Origin: Luscinia megarhynchos
Taxonomy: Eukaryota; Chordata; Aves; Passeriformes; Turdidae
NCBI GenBank assembly: GCA_034336665.1
Contig: JAPFBE010000002.1
Span: forward strand, 79,552,905 to 79,616,904
Direction of reading: 5' to 3'
Length of the DNA: 64,000 nt
The notes below the pieces were generated by a model. That model saw only the letters and a program-made list of their open reading frames with translations, was not told the DNA's origin and did no database searches. Position 1 is the stretch's first letter; the number at the start of each line of letters is the position of its first letter. This document shows, in pieces, positions 39,001 to 50,883 of this stretch. Position numbers and translations under genes: made by a program.

Positions 39001-39858
39001 CTCTAACATAATTAGCATTCTACTGCGCAGAGAACAGTTTCTTCTTTATCTGTTTGCTCTTCCGTGCTCTCAAGTTTCTCTCAATGTATTAATTTATGAA
39101 TAGAAACAACCAAATAAATAGAGGGAAGCAACTTCTATCTGATCAGCTTTGCCATGGCAAAAATGGTTTCAAAATTTATCTGAGAACTTATCTTTCTGAT
39201 TGAGCTCCCATAGCAAAATAGAAAATGGCTTCATGTTCGCTTTGTTTCAGAAAGTCGTGCATACATTTAGCTGCTGACTCTTTCAGATTCCAAAGTACAG
39301 ATTGCTGCTTTTCATTTCTCTGATAAAAAGCAAAATAATATACATAGCCCCTCAGTTCATGAAATGGATAAACATTTCTCATAAAAATCTGGCAGCTCAT
39401 TTTCAATTAATTGTAATAAATTAACCATGACAAAGCAATGGTAGTTTTCATGAAAATTTGATTTGGATCTGCTGTGAGCAGATGTGTATCACTTATGGCA
39501 GACCACCACAATGACAGAAGCACATGTTTCAGGAATCTATCAAGGTAGTTACTTTCTGGTGAGGTTTTCAGACACTTTCAGTATGTCCCTGAAATGTCCT
39601 TCTCATGTGCTACTGCAGCTGGCAGCAGCACCTCAACTGCCCACTTTTTCCTCATGGGGCTTCTCTCCACACACTCCAGTCTTTCTCCCTAAACAATAAA
39701 AAAGTATTCTAGACAGAAAACCCCACACTTGATATAAGTTGTGTTTGGTTTGTGGAAATACAGGAGTCTCAGCCATTGGAGACTGGAGACCAATGCAAAA
39801 AATGCTCCAAATAGATGTGTATTTAACATTAAAAACAATATTAAAACCTGTGTTTTAG

Positions 39859-39950
39859 GACTTCGTCCAAAAAGGACACTACGCTTGGTGCTGTGGACAG
39901 GAGAAGAGCAAGGAGGAGTAGGTGCTGAGCAATACTATCAGTTGCACAAG
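39859..39950 (+). CDS. CPQ: Carboxypeptidase Q, internal exon with catalytic Glu-Glu pair (partial gene)
   Basis: This 92-nt exon completes the split glycine codon of the previous exon and continues LRPKRTLRLVLWTGEEQGG, then VGAEQYYQLHK. The EEQGG segment is the M28 catalytic signature: the first Glu is the general base and the second binds zinc (about 336 and 337 in human numbering). The acceptor is gttttag before 39859 and the donor is gtaaat at 39951, with phase 1 in and phase 0 out. The 112 + 92 nt of the two exons make 68 whole codons with no stop. Two differences from human CPQ as I remember it are Gly for Ala just before the catalytic pair, and Glu for Phe in the GAxQYYQ segment. The intron to the previous exon is 13,632 bp and contains an inverted pair of CR1 copies. 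No in-frame damage is visible, so I read it as a functional exon. Confidence 0.97.
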
Positions 39951-42900
39951 GTAAATGTGTCTTTTCACCATTTTCTTGACAGCACTTTTCTCCCCAGTTT
40001 TATGAATGTTGAATATTATTTTTGTCAAGATGTTCAGCTTAATAACTAACCAAAGCCAGGATTCCAGTTCTGCCTGAAAGTATATTTTCTGGGTTTAATC
40101 ATAAACATAAACCTAATTTTACATTTAACAGTAAGTGGTGCAACCACATGTGTGTGTGTTCTGCTTGACCTGAGATACTCTGTCACCAAAGTGTTCTGAA
40201 ACAGATATTTCATGATATCTGCCATAGCTTTCAAACATAGCTAACCTCCTGAGAATGAATGATGAATGGTCCACATATGTTTGCAATATAAATAAATTTT
40301 GTTTGCCTTACATATTTCTGCTTCATTGCTTCATTTTTCCCATAATATTTTACAATGTAAAACATGAAATAATACAAAGAAAAATATTTGCTATTTTATC
40401 TTGATAGTGTGTACTCTATAATTTACTTTGCCAATTGTTAGTTTTATGGGATCTGGAACATCCTAAAATGTTGATTTCTGGTGATGCAAAGAACACATAA
40501 ACTATATGACTTATCACTATGAGGATGAAAATGAAACATTTATCTCTCCTGCCAACAACTGCCAAAGCAAAACACATCATGAGATAAAGGGCAGTTGCCA
40601 AAACTATTTTGGAGAAAAGTCTTTGGAATATGTGTGTGTTTGGGGTTTTTTTTCCACATAAAAAATATGCTGTACCTGTGTAAGTATTCTAAAGTAATCT
40701 TTTATTATTTTCCCTAATCAAGTTGTATAACTCTCAGCAATGGTTAATGCATCCAAGGCAGAGACAAGGTGAATGCAAATGTGCCTAGGAAGTTTCCTGC
40801 TCTACAACAGCATGAAAGCAGATTTACAAGAAATTCTTAAGAACATTTTTTAATGTTAAGCAACCTATCACAACAAATAAATGGAAACCTCACTTTGAAT
40901 CAAATTCATTGTGATGAACCAAATTAGATCAACTGGCATTTGAAATTGAGTTGTCAGAGATAGTTTTAGAGCAGTTAGAGTTTTCTGACTAATGGATGAA
41001 CAAATATTTCCCACTAATTAGTTTCATATTGCTAAGAAGTATATTTAACTACCCATGTATAATGTTGTACCTCCTTGTATCTCCAAATTATAGGGATAAC
41101 TCAGCTCTGTCATTTATTTGGCACCCAAGAGGTACCCAAGAGCTTGTTTTCTCAGCTTCAGGGAGGTGGAAAGTTGCAGTTTAATATATGTTAAGGACTC
41201 TGGATTTACCTCTGGTATTCTGATATTCAGCAGTAGAATAAAATATTCTGGAATAAGTAGCACGTGAAAGAGATGCTTCTTACGAACAGAACTGCATTTT
41301 GGAGGAGCTGGAAGGATGCTCTGTGCCCAGTGCACATCACTCATCAGAAATGTATCTGAAGATTTTACCTCTGTACATGTCCATGTTGGACAGTGAGATC
41401 CATCATATGGTGGTGATGTCAGCAACACATGAAATTGTATCATGCATGTCTCATCTTTTTCCAAAATGGCTTCATTTCACTGTTCTCTCAAAGATTTCTA
41501 TTCAGAAATAATACCAAAAAACAGACCTAAGTATCAAATAGGGAAATATAAAGCAGGCTGGGTGTTGTTTGCAAGATATTTGGTTGTTTTGCTTTTAAAA
41601 AAGTTGAGACAAAGACGTGTTTCAGTTCTTGCTCTGCTGGTGAGATTCCATCTGGATGTTGTGCTCTGCAAAGAAAGCCCTGTCTGACTTAACAGTTTGT
41701 AATTTACATGGAGAATTTAAGCAGAAATGACATCCGTCTGTTGTTTGTTGTTCTTGTTTCCCCCTGCCATATGATCTGGCATAATTATAAATCGATTTGA
41801 CTATAGGACGTTGCATTACTCATAATAATGAAATAAAGTTGATTAATACTGTACATTAAATTTAGCATGAAAAATAACTTAACCTTTTAATGATTTACTT
41901 GCTCAAATTTCTGGCAATTAGGATAGTGTGGCACACACATTGCTTGCTGATGGTAATGAGTACAAGTTAAATAAGAGTGGTATTTAAAGATGCCTTGTAA
42001 AATGAAAGACAGCCTGTATGACTCATCTACATAGCTGGACTTATGAGTTTAGTTCTCTGCAAACAAGTAGAAATATGAATGCAGTAATTCAGCACAGGCA
42101 GACATGGATTTCCTTGGCATTGTAAATTACCTCCTCATGTCAGTGGAAATGTGGCAAGGGAGAAGAAATGAAGACAATATAGTACTGGACAAGTACAGAT
42201 GCTCTTATTTTTGTCACTTATTTATTATTTCTCTCAATTTAAGTTCACGTCCTTCTTCCTCATCCATCATTGTAGGTTGTCACTGCTAGAAAGTGGATAA
42301 GTTACTGCAGAAATAACTGAGACAGCAGCATAGTGGTTTTACTATGGTGCCAACAGTTAACACGTATCCCTGTGTAATAGCATTATTTATAACCCTCAAG
42401 TTTTTCTCTAAATCCCAGTGTTATCATTTCTGATTATTAAAGCTAGTGATAGGGCATATTAGCTGTTCAGAGCATTATGAGAATCTAAGAGCTGCCATAT
42501 TTGTTGATCAAAAGCTCTAGTGCTCTAGATAGTCTAGTGCTGTCTCCTGTTTCTGATAGCATCCAGTAAATACGTGCTTAGGAAAAGCGTATTTGCCCAG
42601 CTGCAGTCAGGTGCAGCTCAAACACATACATTACTCACACAACCATCATTTCAGTTAATCAAATATTTTTCTGGATACCAGCACATGGTCCTCATCTGTT
42701 GTTTTCTTCACATGATTTTTCTAAGCCATTTCCAAGAGTTGAAAGCCCTTTGTAATCCAGCAGTTTCAGTGCCTCCATTTGTGCAAGGATACCTGCCACC
42801 CACCAGGACATCTCAGAGCACCTGCATGGTTTTGACCCTCAGGGGAATTACCAGCACCTTTGCTTCCAAAGGAGATACCTCTTGAAATGCTCACTGCTTT

Positions 42901-45900
42901 TAGCTGTCAGCCAATAATTAGATTTAATGCCAAACTAGAAAAGGAGTTGATTTTCCTTACCATTAAAGATCCTTATCTTGATAAAGAGCAGTGAAATTAA
43001 AGGATTTGAGTGCAAATCAGACTGCAGAGCCTGGAGTTTGATGCTACATCTGAAGTCTTCTTCCACTCCTTAGTGTTGTACAACCCCATTGCTGAGTAGG
43101 GCTTTTATGTACAGACAATACAGTAAATAACTTCAGAATTGTGAACCATTGCAACACTACTTTCTTACACAAGTCAAATTGAAGAACTAGAGGAACATAA
43201 TTCTAGAAGGCCTCATGATGCAACTCTTCAGTACAGATTCTGCTACAACCTTTACCAATGATACCCGAGTGCCCTCAGTCAAGATTAAGTTTTTTGTGTG
43301 TTTATTCTTATGCTGTCTTCATGAAGGGAGAAAGAAATATATGTAATGAAGTATCTGTCCTCCTTTTCATTGCTTTGGACTAGGTTCTGTGAAAGGTCTG
43401 TGTACCATGAAACAAGGTTAGAGTTATTTACCCAGCTGAATTAAGGGACTATAAATGACTGATAATATTTATTTTGGAATAGAAGTATTGCATACAATCT
43501 CTTGGGAAGGCAAATACATTTTGTAATGAGAAGACTACGAGATCCTAGGCCACATTCAAATTTACTTTAGTAACTTGGTTGTGATCACTGAGACATTAAT
43601 ATGTTATGAATTGAAATCAAACCCCATTGCAGAAGGCATTCTCAATATTCTGCATGTTGGTATTCTTAATGATATTTACAGTACTTACCTCAATTTTTGG
43701 TGCAAGTACCAGAAATATAATTAATTAAAATACAGTATTTTAACTTTTTAGTAAAGGTTTAACTGCATTAAAAAATATCAATCACCAGTGTTTACTACGG
43801 TTTCTTGTTTGTATTTATTACCAAGATCTGATATTTTGCTCAAACTGTCTGTATGAAAACAGGATTTTCTGAAATGCTGCCATTTCTTTCATGCTAGTTT
43901 AAGTATTCTTTGCTTATGCTCATATAAGATTTCTACTGTGATTTTCTAATGAGTTGCTTTCTTTAAGAAGCAAATATCAAAAAAATATCGTGTCACTTTC
44001 ACATGATTCTTCTCCAGAAAATATTGTCTCCTCAAAACCATAGTTTTCAGAAGACTTTATCTCCTGAGGTATCAAGTACTCTGGGGAAATGTAAGACATG
44101 AATTTGTGTCTGATTTGAACCAAACATATAAAGGACTTTATTGGAGATTCTTTTATCCCAGCAAAATGTGTTGACTTTTGACTTTCCTCTGCAATACTCT
44201 CTGTAATCAAAAATTACTTGAAATTACTGCTGCCTTTTTAGGTCACTGATGTCCTGTTGATTCCTTTCATTGCAAAGGGAAAGAAATGCAGAAAGAGTGA
44301 AATGACCATTTGCTGCAAAACTACAGAAATAAAGTAATCACACTGTGTTCTCCAGTTTCACAACAGGCAGTGGCACCACTGATTGTATTAAGCACAGTGA
44401 ACATAGCATAGTTACAGAATATCTTACAGACAGTTACAGATTTATCTTTTATCTGATAGTTACAGAATTAACTTTTACATCAGTTCTAGGTCCATAGGAA
44501 TGCTTAATTCTTAGTATTTAGGAATAAGCTTCCTTGTGAAAGCTGCAGAGAAATACAGATGTTGCTAAAACACAAACCCAAGTTTTATTCCTTACACTGC
44601 CAGAAGGATGGAAGACCCCAAATCAGTCATGACAACGTGTCTCCTGGATATCTAGTCTTCCTTCCACGTAGATAAAATTTATACATGTCTAGTGTAAGAA
44701 AAACTTTTTCTCTGTGCATCTTTCCTCTCTTTCTCTCAAACAAATAGCAGAGCTGCAAGCTGAATCTGAGGATCTGCTGCTTCCAGTGCACGCTTCAGGC
44801 AGATTGACCCATCCATAGGTTCTTGGTCCATTGTGATGTTCAATTGTAAGAAAGTTGGCTTCCTTCTATCAAAACTCCCTGCAGCTGTGAAAGATGTAGA
44901 AAATTATGTATGTGCTGTGATAATTTCTAAGGTGTTGCAAATTTGTTTTCACTTTTGAAAGTTGCAGAAATACTCATCAGCTTCCTGAAAGAGTAAACTT
45001 CTTCTTTGTTTGGAAGATGTAAACCACAGTTTTTAATTTTTGGCATTGCTGCCTATTTTCTATAAAAACCTAAACCCTGTCAAAAGAGGACAGTGGTAGG
45101 ATGGCCATTCAGAGCCATAGACATTGTTTTGATACCTTTGTATTTGAGCAGTTAAAGGTCTAAAGTTATGGAACACTTTCCAGGAAGAGCACTTCTCTTT
45201 GATATGCCCCTTTGTCAAAGAAAAAATCTCACAAGACAAGACTTCAGCCATACCTTACTTAGCCTGCTGCCATGTTTAGAGCTGTCTGCTTTTTCTTGTC
45301 TGTCATCCCAGGGAACTTACAATACTGAATGGTCATCTCTGTGAGTGCTGGCAAATCATCATAGAGGAAACAGTCGTGGTATTGTACAAGGCAAGACATG
45401 GCAGTAGTATCTTGTTACTGAGTGAAGTGCTACTAAGTGCATGACCAAATTGCTCCAGGGCTGTTGAAGTTACTGAGACTTTTGTCATTGGCTTTTCAGA
45501 AGTCAGAACTTGTAGCTGTCCTACAGAACAAGCCCCTAAACCTGTAGACTTTTTTACATACTGCTTTTCCATAAAATGTGGCAGAAGAATATTTTATTTG
45601 TAACAAAAGGATGACCCCTTTTCCTACCCTGTCATGTAGCAAAAATTGTGCTAGTCTTCAGTTTTACATCATCTTTCTCCCTTATAATGATGGGATAATT
45701 TACAAAATTGAATATCTCACAGTGTTTCCGATTTTCCCTGTCTTCATTCCAAAATTGTGTAATGGTATGATCACGCTTGTGGCTGGTGGTTATTATGCCT
45801 TGATGCTGGCACATCTCTGCTTCCTAACAGCTGTTGTGGTGTTTTTTCTCTAGTTTCAGTTTATGCTGTTTTGCTTCATTAAATTACCTTCATACTAAAC

Positions 45901-46699
45901 AGCAACTCAAAATTATACTGCATCATGTTTATATATTATTGAATACTTAGAGGTTGTTATTTATTTTACTTTTTTTTTTTCTAACTGTCACATGCACTTA
46001 GGTGTTTCCAGAGCTTTTTGTTGTCTTTCCTGTAGTCAGCCTAACAAAGCTGAGTGCTGATTTAAATGGTTTTTTAGTACTGCCATAGGGATGACCATCA
46101 CTTCCCTCTGAGTTCTACAGCATATACTTGTTTCCCGACTGCTCTGGGACAAATACTGGAATACAAGTGTTGTTTCTTAAAGTTGAGTGTAAATCAATAA
46201 CAGAAAGCTAAAAACACAATGTCAGATTAACTGATGTCCTTTATCACTGGAATAAATGAACCATTAGTCAAGGAAGTGCTTTGTCATTACAGACTTTAGT
46301 ATTTTTCCTGTAAAGTGGTGATTCTTCTCAGTGAAACATAAAACCAGTAAATGAGCTGCTGGACAAGTAATATTCTATTTTAAACATCCCCTGAAGTACT
46401 GAAGGCTTTTAGGATAGCTGTTCCCTGCATTAAACTTTCAGGTATGTCCCTGCTATAGCTGGGTAAGAGGGATTGCCATCAGTGACTCAATGGATTAGCC
46501 ATGAGATATTGCAGCCTAGTTTAACATCTTGTTAAGAATTAACAATTGGGATTTTGACTGAGTAAGTAGTTACTGTAAGGTGTACCTGCTTGAGATTGCC
46601 AGTGTCTATCCTAGAAGGATGATGTTTCCTACCAACAGAAGTACCAGTCATATATATTACAAGGATTTGTTTTCTCAATGGAAGGAGTTTACTCTTATT

Positions 46700-47620
46700 A
46701 CAGGCTAAATGACAGACCCCAGAGAGTGGGACAGTGATCAGTGGCACAGGGTCTGGTTGGAGGCCTGTCATTGATGGTGTCTCCCAGAGTTCAATACTGA
46801 GCCCAGTATTGTTTAACTTTCCACCAATAACTTGGATGAAGGGGCAGAGGCCTCCTCAGCAATTTCCCTGACAACACAAAGCTGGGAGGAGTGGCTGATA
46901 GCTCAGAGTGCTGTGCAGCCCTTCAGAAGGACCTGACAGAGATGGGCAGAGAAGAACCATCTGAAATTCGACAGAGGGGAATGCAGGGTCCTGCACCTGG
47001 GGAGGAACAACCTGCACCAGTACAGGATGGGGGTGCCCTGCTGGAAAACAGCTCTGTGGAGAAGGACCTGAGGAACCTGATACACAGCAAGCTGTCCATG
47101 AGCTAGTGGTGTGCCCTTGGGGCCAAAGATATCCTGGGATGCACTAGGATGAGCACTGGCAGAAGGTCCAGGAAGGTGATCCTGCCCCTCTATGCAGAGC
47201 TGGTGAGGCCACATCTGGAGCACAGCATCTGGTTCTGGGCTCCACAGGACAAGAGAGATGTGGAGCTCCTGGGGCAGGTCCAACAGAGGGTGAAAAAGAT
47301 GATAAGGTGAGAAGATGACTGAGAGAGGATCTCATCAACCTCTATCAGTCTCTGAAGGGAGAGACTCAGGAGGATGGACTAGGCTCTTCTCAGTGGTGCC
47401 AGGCAATAGGACAAGAGGCAACAGACAAACTGATGCACAGGAAATTCTGCCTGAACGTGGGGAAGAACATCAGGAACAGATTGCCAAGAGAGGCTGTGGT
47501 GTCTCCCTCACTGGAGATATTTGAGAACCATCTGGACACAAACCTGTGCCATGTGCTCTGGGATGACCCTGCTTGAGCAGGGAGGTTGGACTAGATGATC
47601 CATTCTATGATTCTGTGATT
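46700..47620 (+). mobile_element. CR1 LINE, longest continuous copy, with 3' tail
   Basis: About 920 bp of sense CR1. It starts in the reverse-transcriptase C-terminal region ('ttgtttaactttccaccaat', 'ctgggaggagtggctgatag'), passes 'ctgcacctggggaggaacaa', 'gtggagaaggacctgagga' and 'gtgaggccacatctggagca', and ends 'ggttggactagatgatcc' plus ATTCTRTG units. Short open frames remain on both strands, but stops and shifts break the reverse-transcriptase frame. It is 5'-truncated and in the same orientation as CPQ. Confidence 0.9.
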
Positions 47621-49507
47621 TCATGTTATCAAGTTTTTACCTTAGAGATGACAAGAACTTATATTTTTAGGTTTGCTCAGCAGAAACAAAAAGTAGATTG
47701 TTTATAGAGAAAACAAAATAAAAGGAATTAGAATTTAAAAATTAAAAATAGGAGAAGTATTGGTAAGGATTCGTGCCTAATTGTGTATTCAATTAAAATA
47801 GCAAGCTATGGAAAGCCAATTTTCCCATGCAGTATTTATTGTAATGTTTCATTTAAAAGTTCAATTGAAGAGCTAAAGATGACATAATAAAGAGAGGTGA
47901 CCTCGTCTGTGACCAAGTCATAAGAAGGCAAAGGATAAAAGTCTATTTTGGTGTTCAGGGAATTAGGCAGCAGGTTACACAAAGAAGTTTTAATTTTCTG
48001 GTACATACCAAGAGAAGTGGCACAATATCAAGATGCAGCAGATGAGATTGCTTTCTGAAAATAATTACATATTGAGTTTAAAATGCTTATTTAAATGGTA
48101 CATTCACTAGGAGAATGACTGAAGGAAACAGCTGAGCCTGCAGTTATTTTTTTACATCTTTCTGGTTTGTTTGTTTGTTCCTTTGAATTAGTCAAGGAAA
48201 ATGTATGGTTTCACCTCACTTTGTTAGTGGCAGTTATTTCTGTATCATAGATGGCAAATGATGAAAAAGCATCTTCACTATTTTTAAGCAGTATATTTTA
48301 AGCATATTTTCCAGCATGTGTTTCTCCCCGTGTAAGTAGAAATGCAGATATACAAAAATGGGAACAAGGAAACCAATCTAACTTTTTTTCAAGACTGCAG
48401 CTTTCAAATTTGATGGTGAGTAGTTTTATAAGTAATCCTATCTTCTGTGGGGCCAAATAGGGAAAAAGCTTTCTCAAGGACACATGGTACTCCAAGTAGC
48501 TGTGACCTGTTTCTTTTTTGTTCCCCAGTGAACTCATTTTCTCTCCCTAGGGTGTCCCATTTTCGTGCCTCTCCAGCATGAAATAACTGAATAGTTTTCT
48601 TACAGAACAACAATATGGTGTAATGTATTGTGGGTGGTTTGTTTACTCAGTTTCATATTAAAAACACATGCAAACATTTATGTGAGAAAACTCAACTGAA
48701 GAGCACAGCAATTCTGCAATAGTAGCAGAATTCTGAACTTAGGGATTCTGTTATTTTGAGTGATAAGTGAGATTTCTTTTATGTGTCCATGTTGTTCCCA
48801 TGCTCACTCTTCTCCTCACTTCACTGCCCTGAATAGTCCCTTCCCCTGGCCTTATTGTTTCTCTTCATTTCAGCTGCTCTAAAAATGGACAGAAGTCCTG
48901 CTTTGGAAACTCAACCAAAGGAACTGAGTACCATAGCATCATCTATTTATGTAGGGCTCACTGTACTTAAGTTAGCTTTCATTGGCAATTCACCAGCACA
49001 CTGAAATCTGTGTTGTCTTTAGTAAGTCCTTCTCCTTGGGCATATGATAAAAAAAGGTTTACATTTTGAGACATTTTTTGTATTGTATCTGTGACATTGG
49101 AGCATCACTGGTCCCTTTCAGCCTGCAGTGTGCTTTTCTTGGCCTGCTTCTCTCCCACTATATTCAGACAGTCTGTGAATCATGATTCGTGTTGAAGCTC
49201 ATGACCTCAGGACAGCATTTGATGATAGGCCTAGACACCATATGTGGCCTAATTATTTACATTTAATCTTTTGCAAATTGAAGATTTGTTTCACTGTCTA
49301 AAAATGGTGATTGCCAATGAGGTGATAAGATTGGTTATTTGCATATTGATTTCCAGTAGCTGAATGGGTGGATAAATTTGTTATCTCAAGGTATTGTAAC
49401 ATTTACAGTTTCTTTATCAGGCAAAGATTTTAGATGAATTTTTTAACTACTGGATATATTTCTAAGTGAAAAGTAAATAGCTCTGCTTTGTTAGAATTGT
49501 TTCACTC

Positions 49508-49524
49508 AAAAAAAAAAAAAAAAA
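49508..49524 (+). repeat. A17 homopolymer run
   Basis: Seventeen consecutive A residues follow 'ttcactc' and precede 'gctttgtg'. No retroelement body is recognisable upstream. Confidence 0.9.
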
Positions 49525-50681
49525 GCTTTGTGAAAGTGTTAAACAGTTCTTGGAAAATTCTATGAAGGACATCTGAAAACTTACATGAACTATTAACAGT
49601 CACCTGTAGTACATATTTGGGTTTATTTACAGAAAAATGTAAAAGAATTATTTACTGAATTGTAGTTTTATATAGGCTGGCAATGACATGGATATGTTAG
49701 TTGCTGCTATCACATATCCCTTGTAGTGATTTTCTTGTAATAAATAACCCATGGCAGCCATAAAGTTCAGGCATGAGATCTGGGCATAGAAGTAAAACTT
49801 GCAGTAAGTTCTCTTAGTCACATAGAAGAAGATGGCCTGAAGTATAGCTTTTTTCTGCCTGACATTACCATAAACTGTTTTTAAAAAGTTATGTGCCTCT
49901 CCAAAAAAATGAGATCTTCATTCATGTAAAATCCCTATGTATTTCATTCCAATTAGACCTTTGAAACTGAGCAATCTAAGCAAATATGGTAAGTAAGTAA
50001 ATACCTAATTTTTGTTTTTAGCTTAAAAGATTCTTACACACACACACTAAAAGCAAATGTTATTATGTTACTTGTACACAAAATCTTACCTTTCATGTTC
50101 CTTGCGAGGATTTAACTTGGAAACACAAATTTTCCTTAAAACTGATATTATTCCTTCAGGTCTGGGGGAAAACCTTGGCATTTCAACCCCCCCAATCAAT
50201 ATCAGAATGGACTATATGGTGTATTGAAAATAATGTGTTTCTGAACAGGCATCAGCTGGCTTTTAAATAGACTCACAGTCTGTGAAGGCTTTGGATGCCT
50301 GTAATTTTAAAGCAGCAGGACTGCATACCCTCTCCACTGCAACAGAATTTCAGAGTCTCAGGTCTGAGAAAAAAGGGAGAGCTGCAAATGAAAACTGCAG
50401 TATTGTGGTGATGGCTTACCTTTCTAGATGGCACTTCAGAAGTTTGAAAGCAAGTATTTGGGGACTGCAGACTACAGAATATTGGTGCCTCAGAACATGA
50501 ACTGTTTCAGCCATTTCCATACAGAAAGATAAGTCCCTTCATTTATGCTTTTACACGTTTTCACAGGAAGCATTTCTCTGCTTCTTGTTGTGGTATGCTC
50601 ACAACGACACCTAGAATCCAGTGTATGATGCCAGCTAAAATAACAACCACAGCACAATATCTTCTTTTCTTACATTTTCAG

Positions 50682-50883
50682 GAAAATATCTCCAACTTTG
50701 ATATCGTTATGGAGTCTGATGAGGGCACCTTCAAGCCATCTGGCCTGGGTTTTACTGGCAGTGCTGAAGCCCGGGGCATTGTGAAGGAGATCCTGGCTCT
50801 GCTGCAGCCCATCAACGCTACGGGTGTTTATGACAGTGCAGATGGAACAGACATTGCCCACTGGATGAGGGCCGGGGTGCCTG
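50682..50883 (+). CDS. CPQ: Carboxypeptidase Q, penultimate coding exon with zinc-binding ESD motif (partial gene)
   Basis: This 202-nt exon begins in phase 0 after the acceptor cattttcag and ends in phase 1 at the donor gtgagt (50884). It starts ENISNFDIVMESDEGTFKPS and ends DIAHWMRAGVPG. The aspartate of VMESD corresponds to the zinc ligand near human 364. Two N-glycosylation sequons are visible, NIS at the start and NAT in the middle. Human CPQ has sequons at the same places by my recollection. The exon corresponds to about human residues 352-419. It is noticeably more GC-rich than the surrounding intron and more diverged from human than the other two exons, as expected for the less constrained dimer-face part of the fold. 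The remaining CPQ C-terminus, with the last histidine ligand in an HHSHGDT-like motif, was not found in the 13 kb downstream and should lie past the window. Confidence 0.97.

Larger units (their letters stand above)
26227..39858 (+). other. CPQ intron between the HLD/DD exon and the EE exon
   Basis: A 13,632-bp intron bounded by gtaact and ttttag. It holds CR1 fragments at 34562-34895 (+) and 35558-36080 (-), and a pyrimidine tract with T23 near 33.4 kb. Relatively GC-rich, pyrimidine-biased blocks lie at about 33.5-34.3 kb and 37.9-38.3 kb; I cannot assign them to a family. The stretches 26.3-33.3 kb, 36.1-37.9 kb and 38.4-39.8 kb are AT-rich, with only short stop-bounded ORFs and nothing I can recognise. 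Confidence 0.9.
39951..50681 (+). other. CPQ intron between the EE exon and the ESD exon
   Basis: A 10,731-bp intron bounded by gtaaat and ttcag. Its only recognised repeat is a long CR1 copy at about 46700-47620 (+). There is an A17 run at 49508-49524 and a short (AC)n run near 50034-50047. The stretches 40.0-46.6 kb and 47.7-50.6 kb are AT-rich unique sequence in which I see no gene, RNA or conserved motif. Confidence 0.9.

Noticed and set aside
46903..47283. 126-codon minus-strand ORF
   Set aside because: It lies entirely within the sense CR1 copy and is the antisense shadow of LINE sequence.
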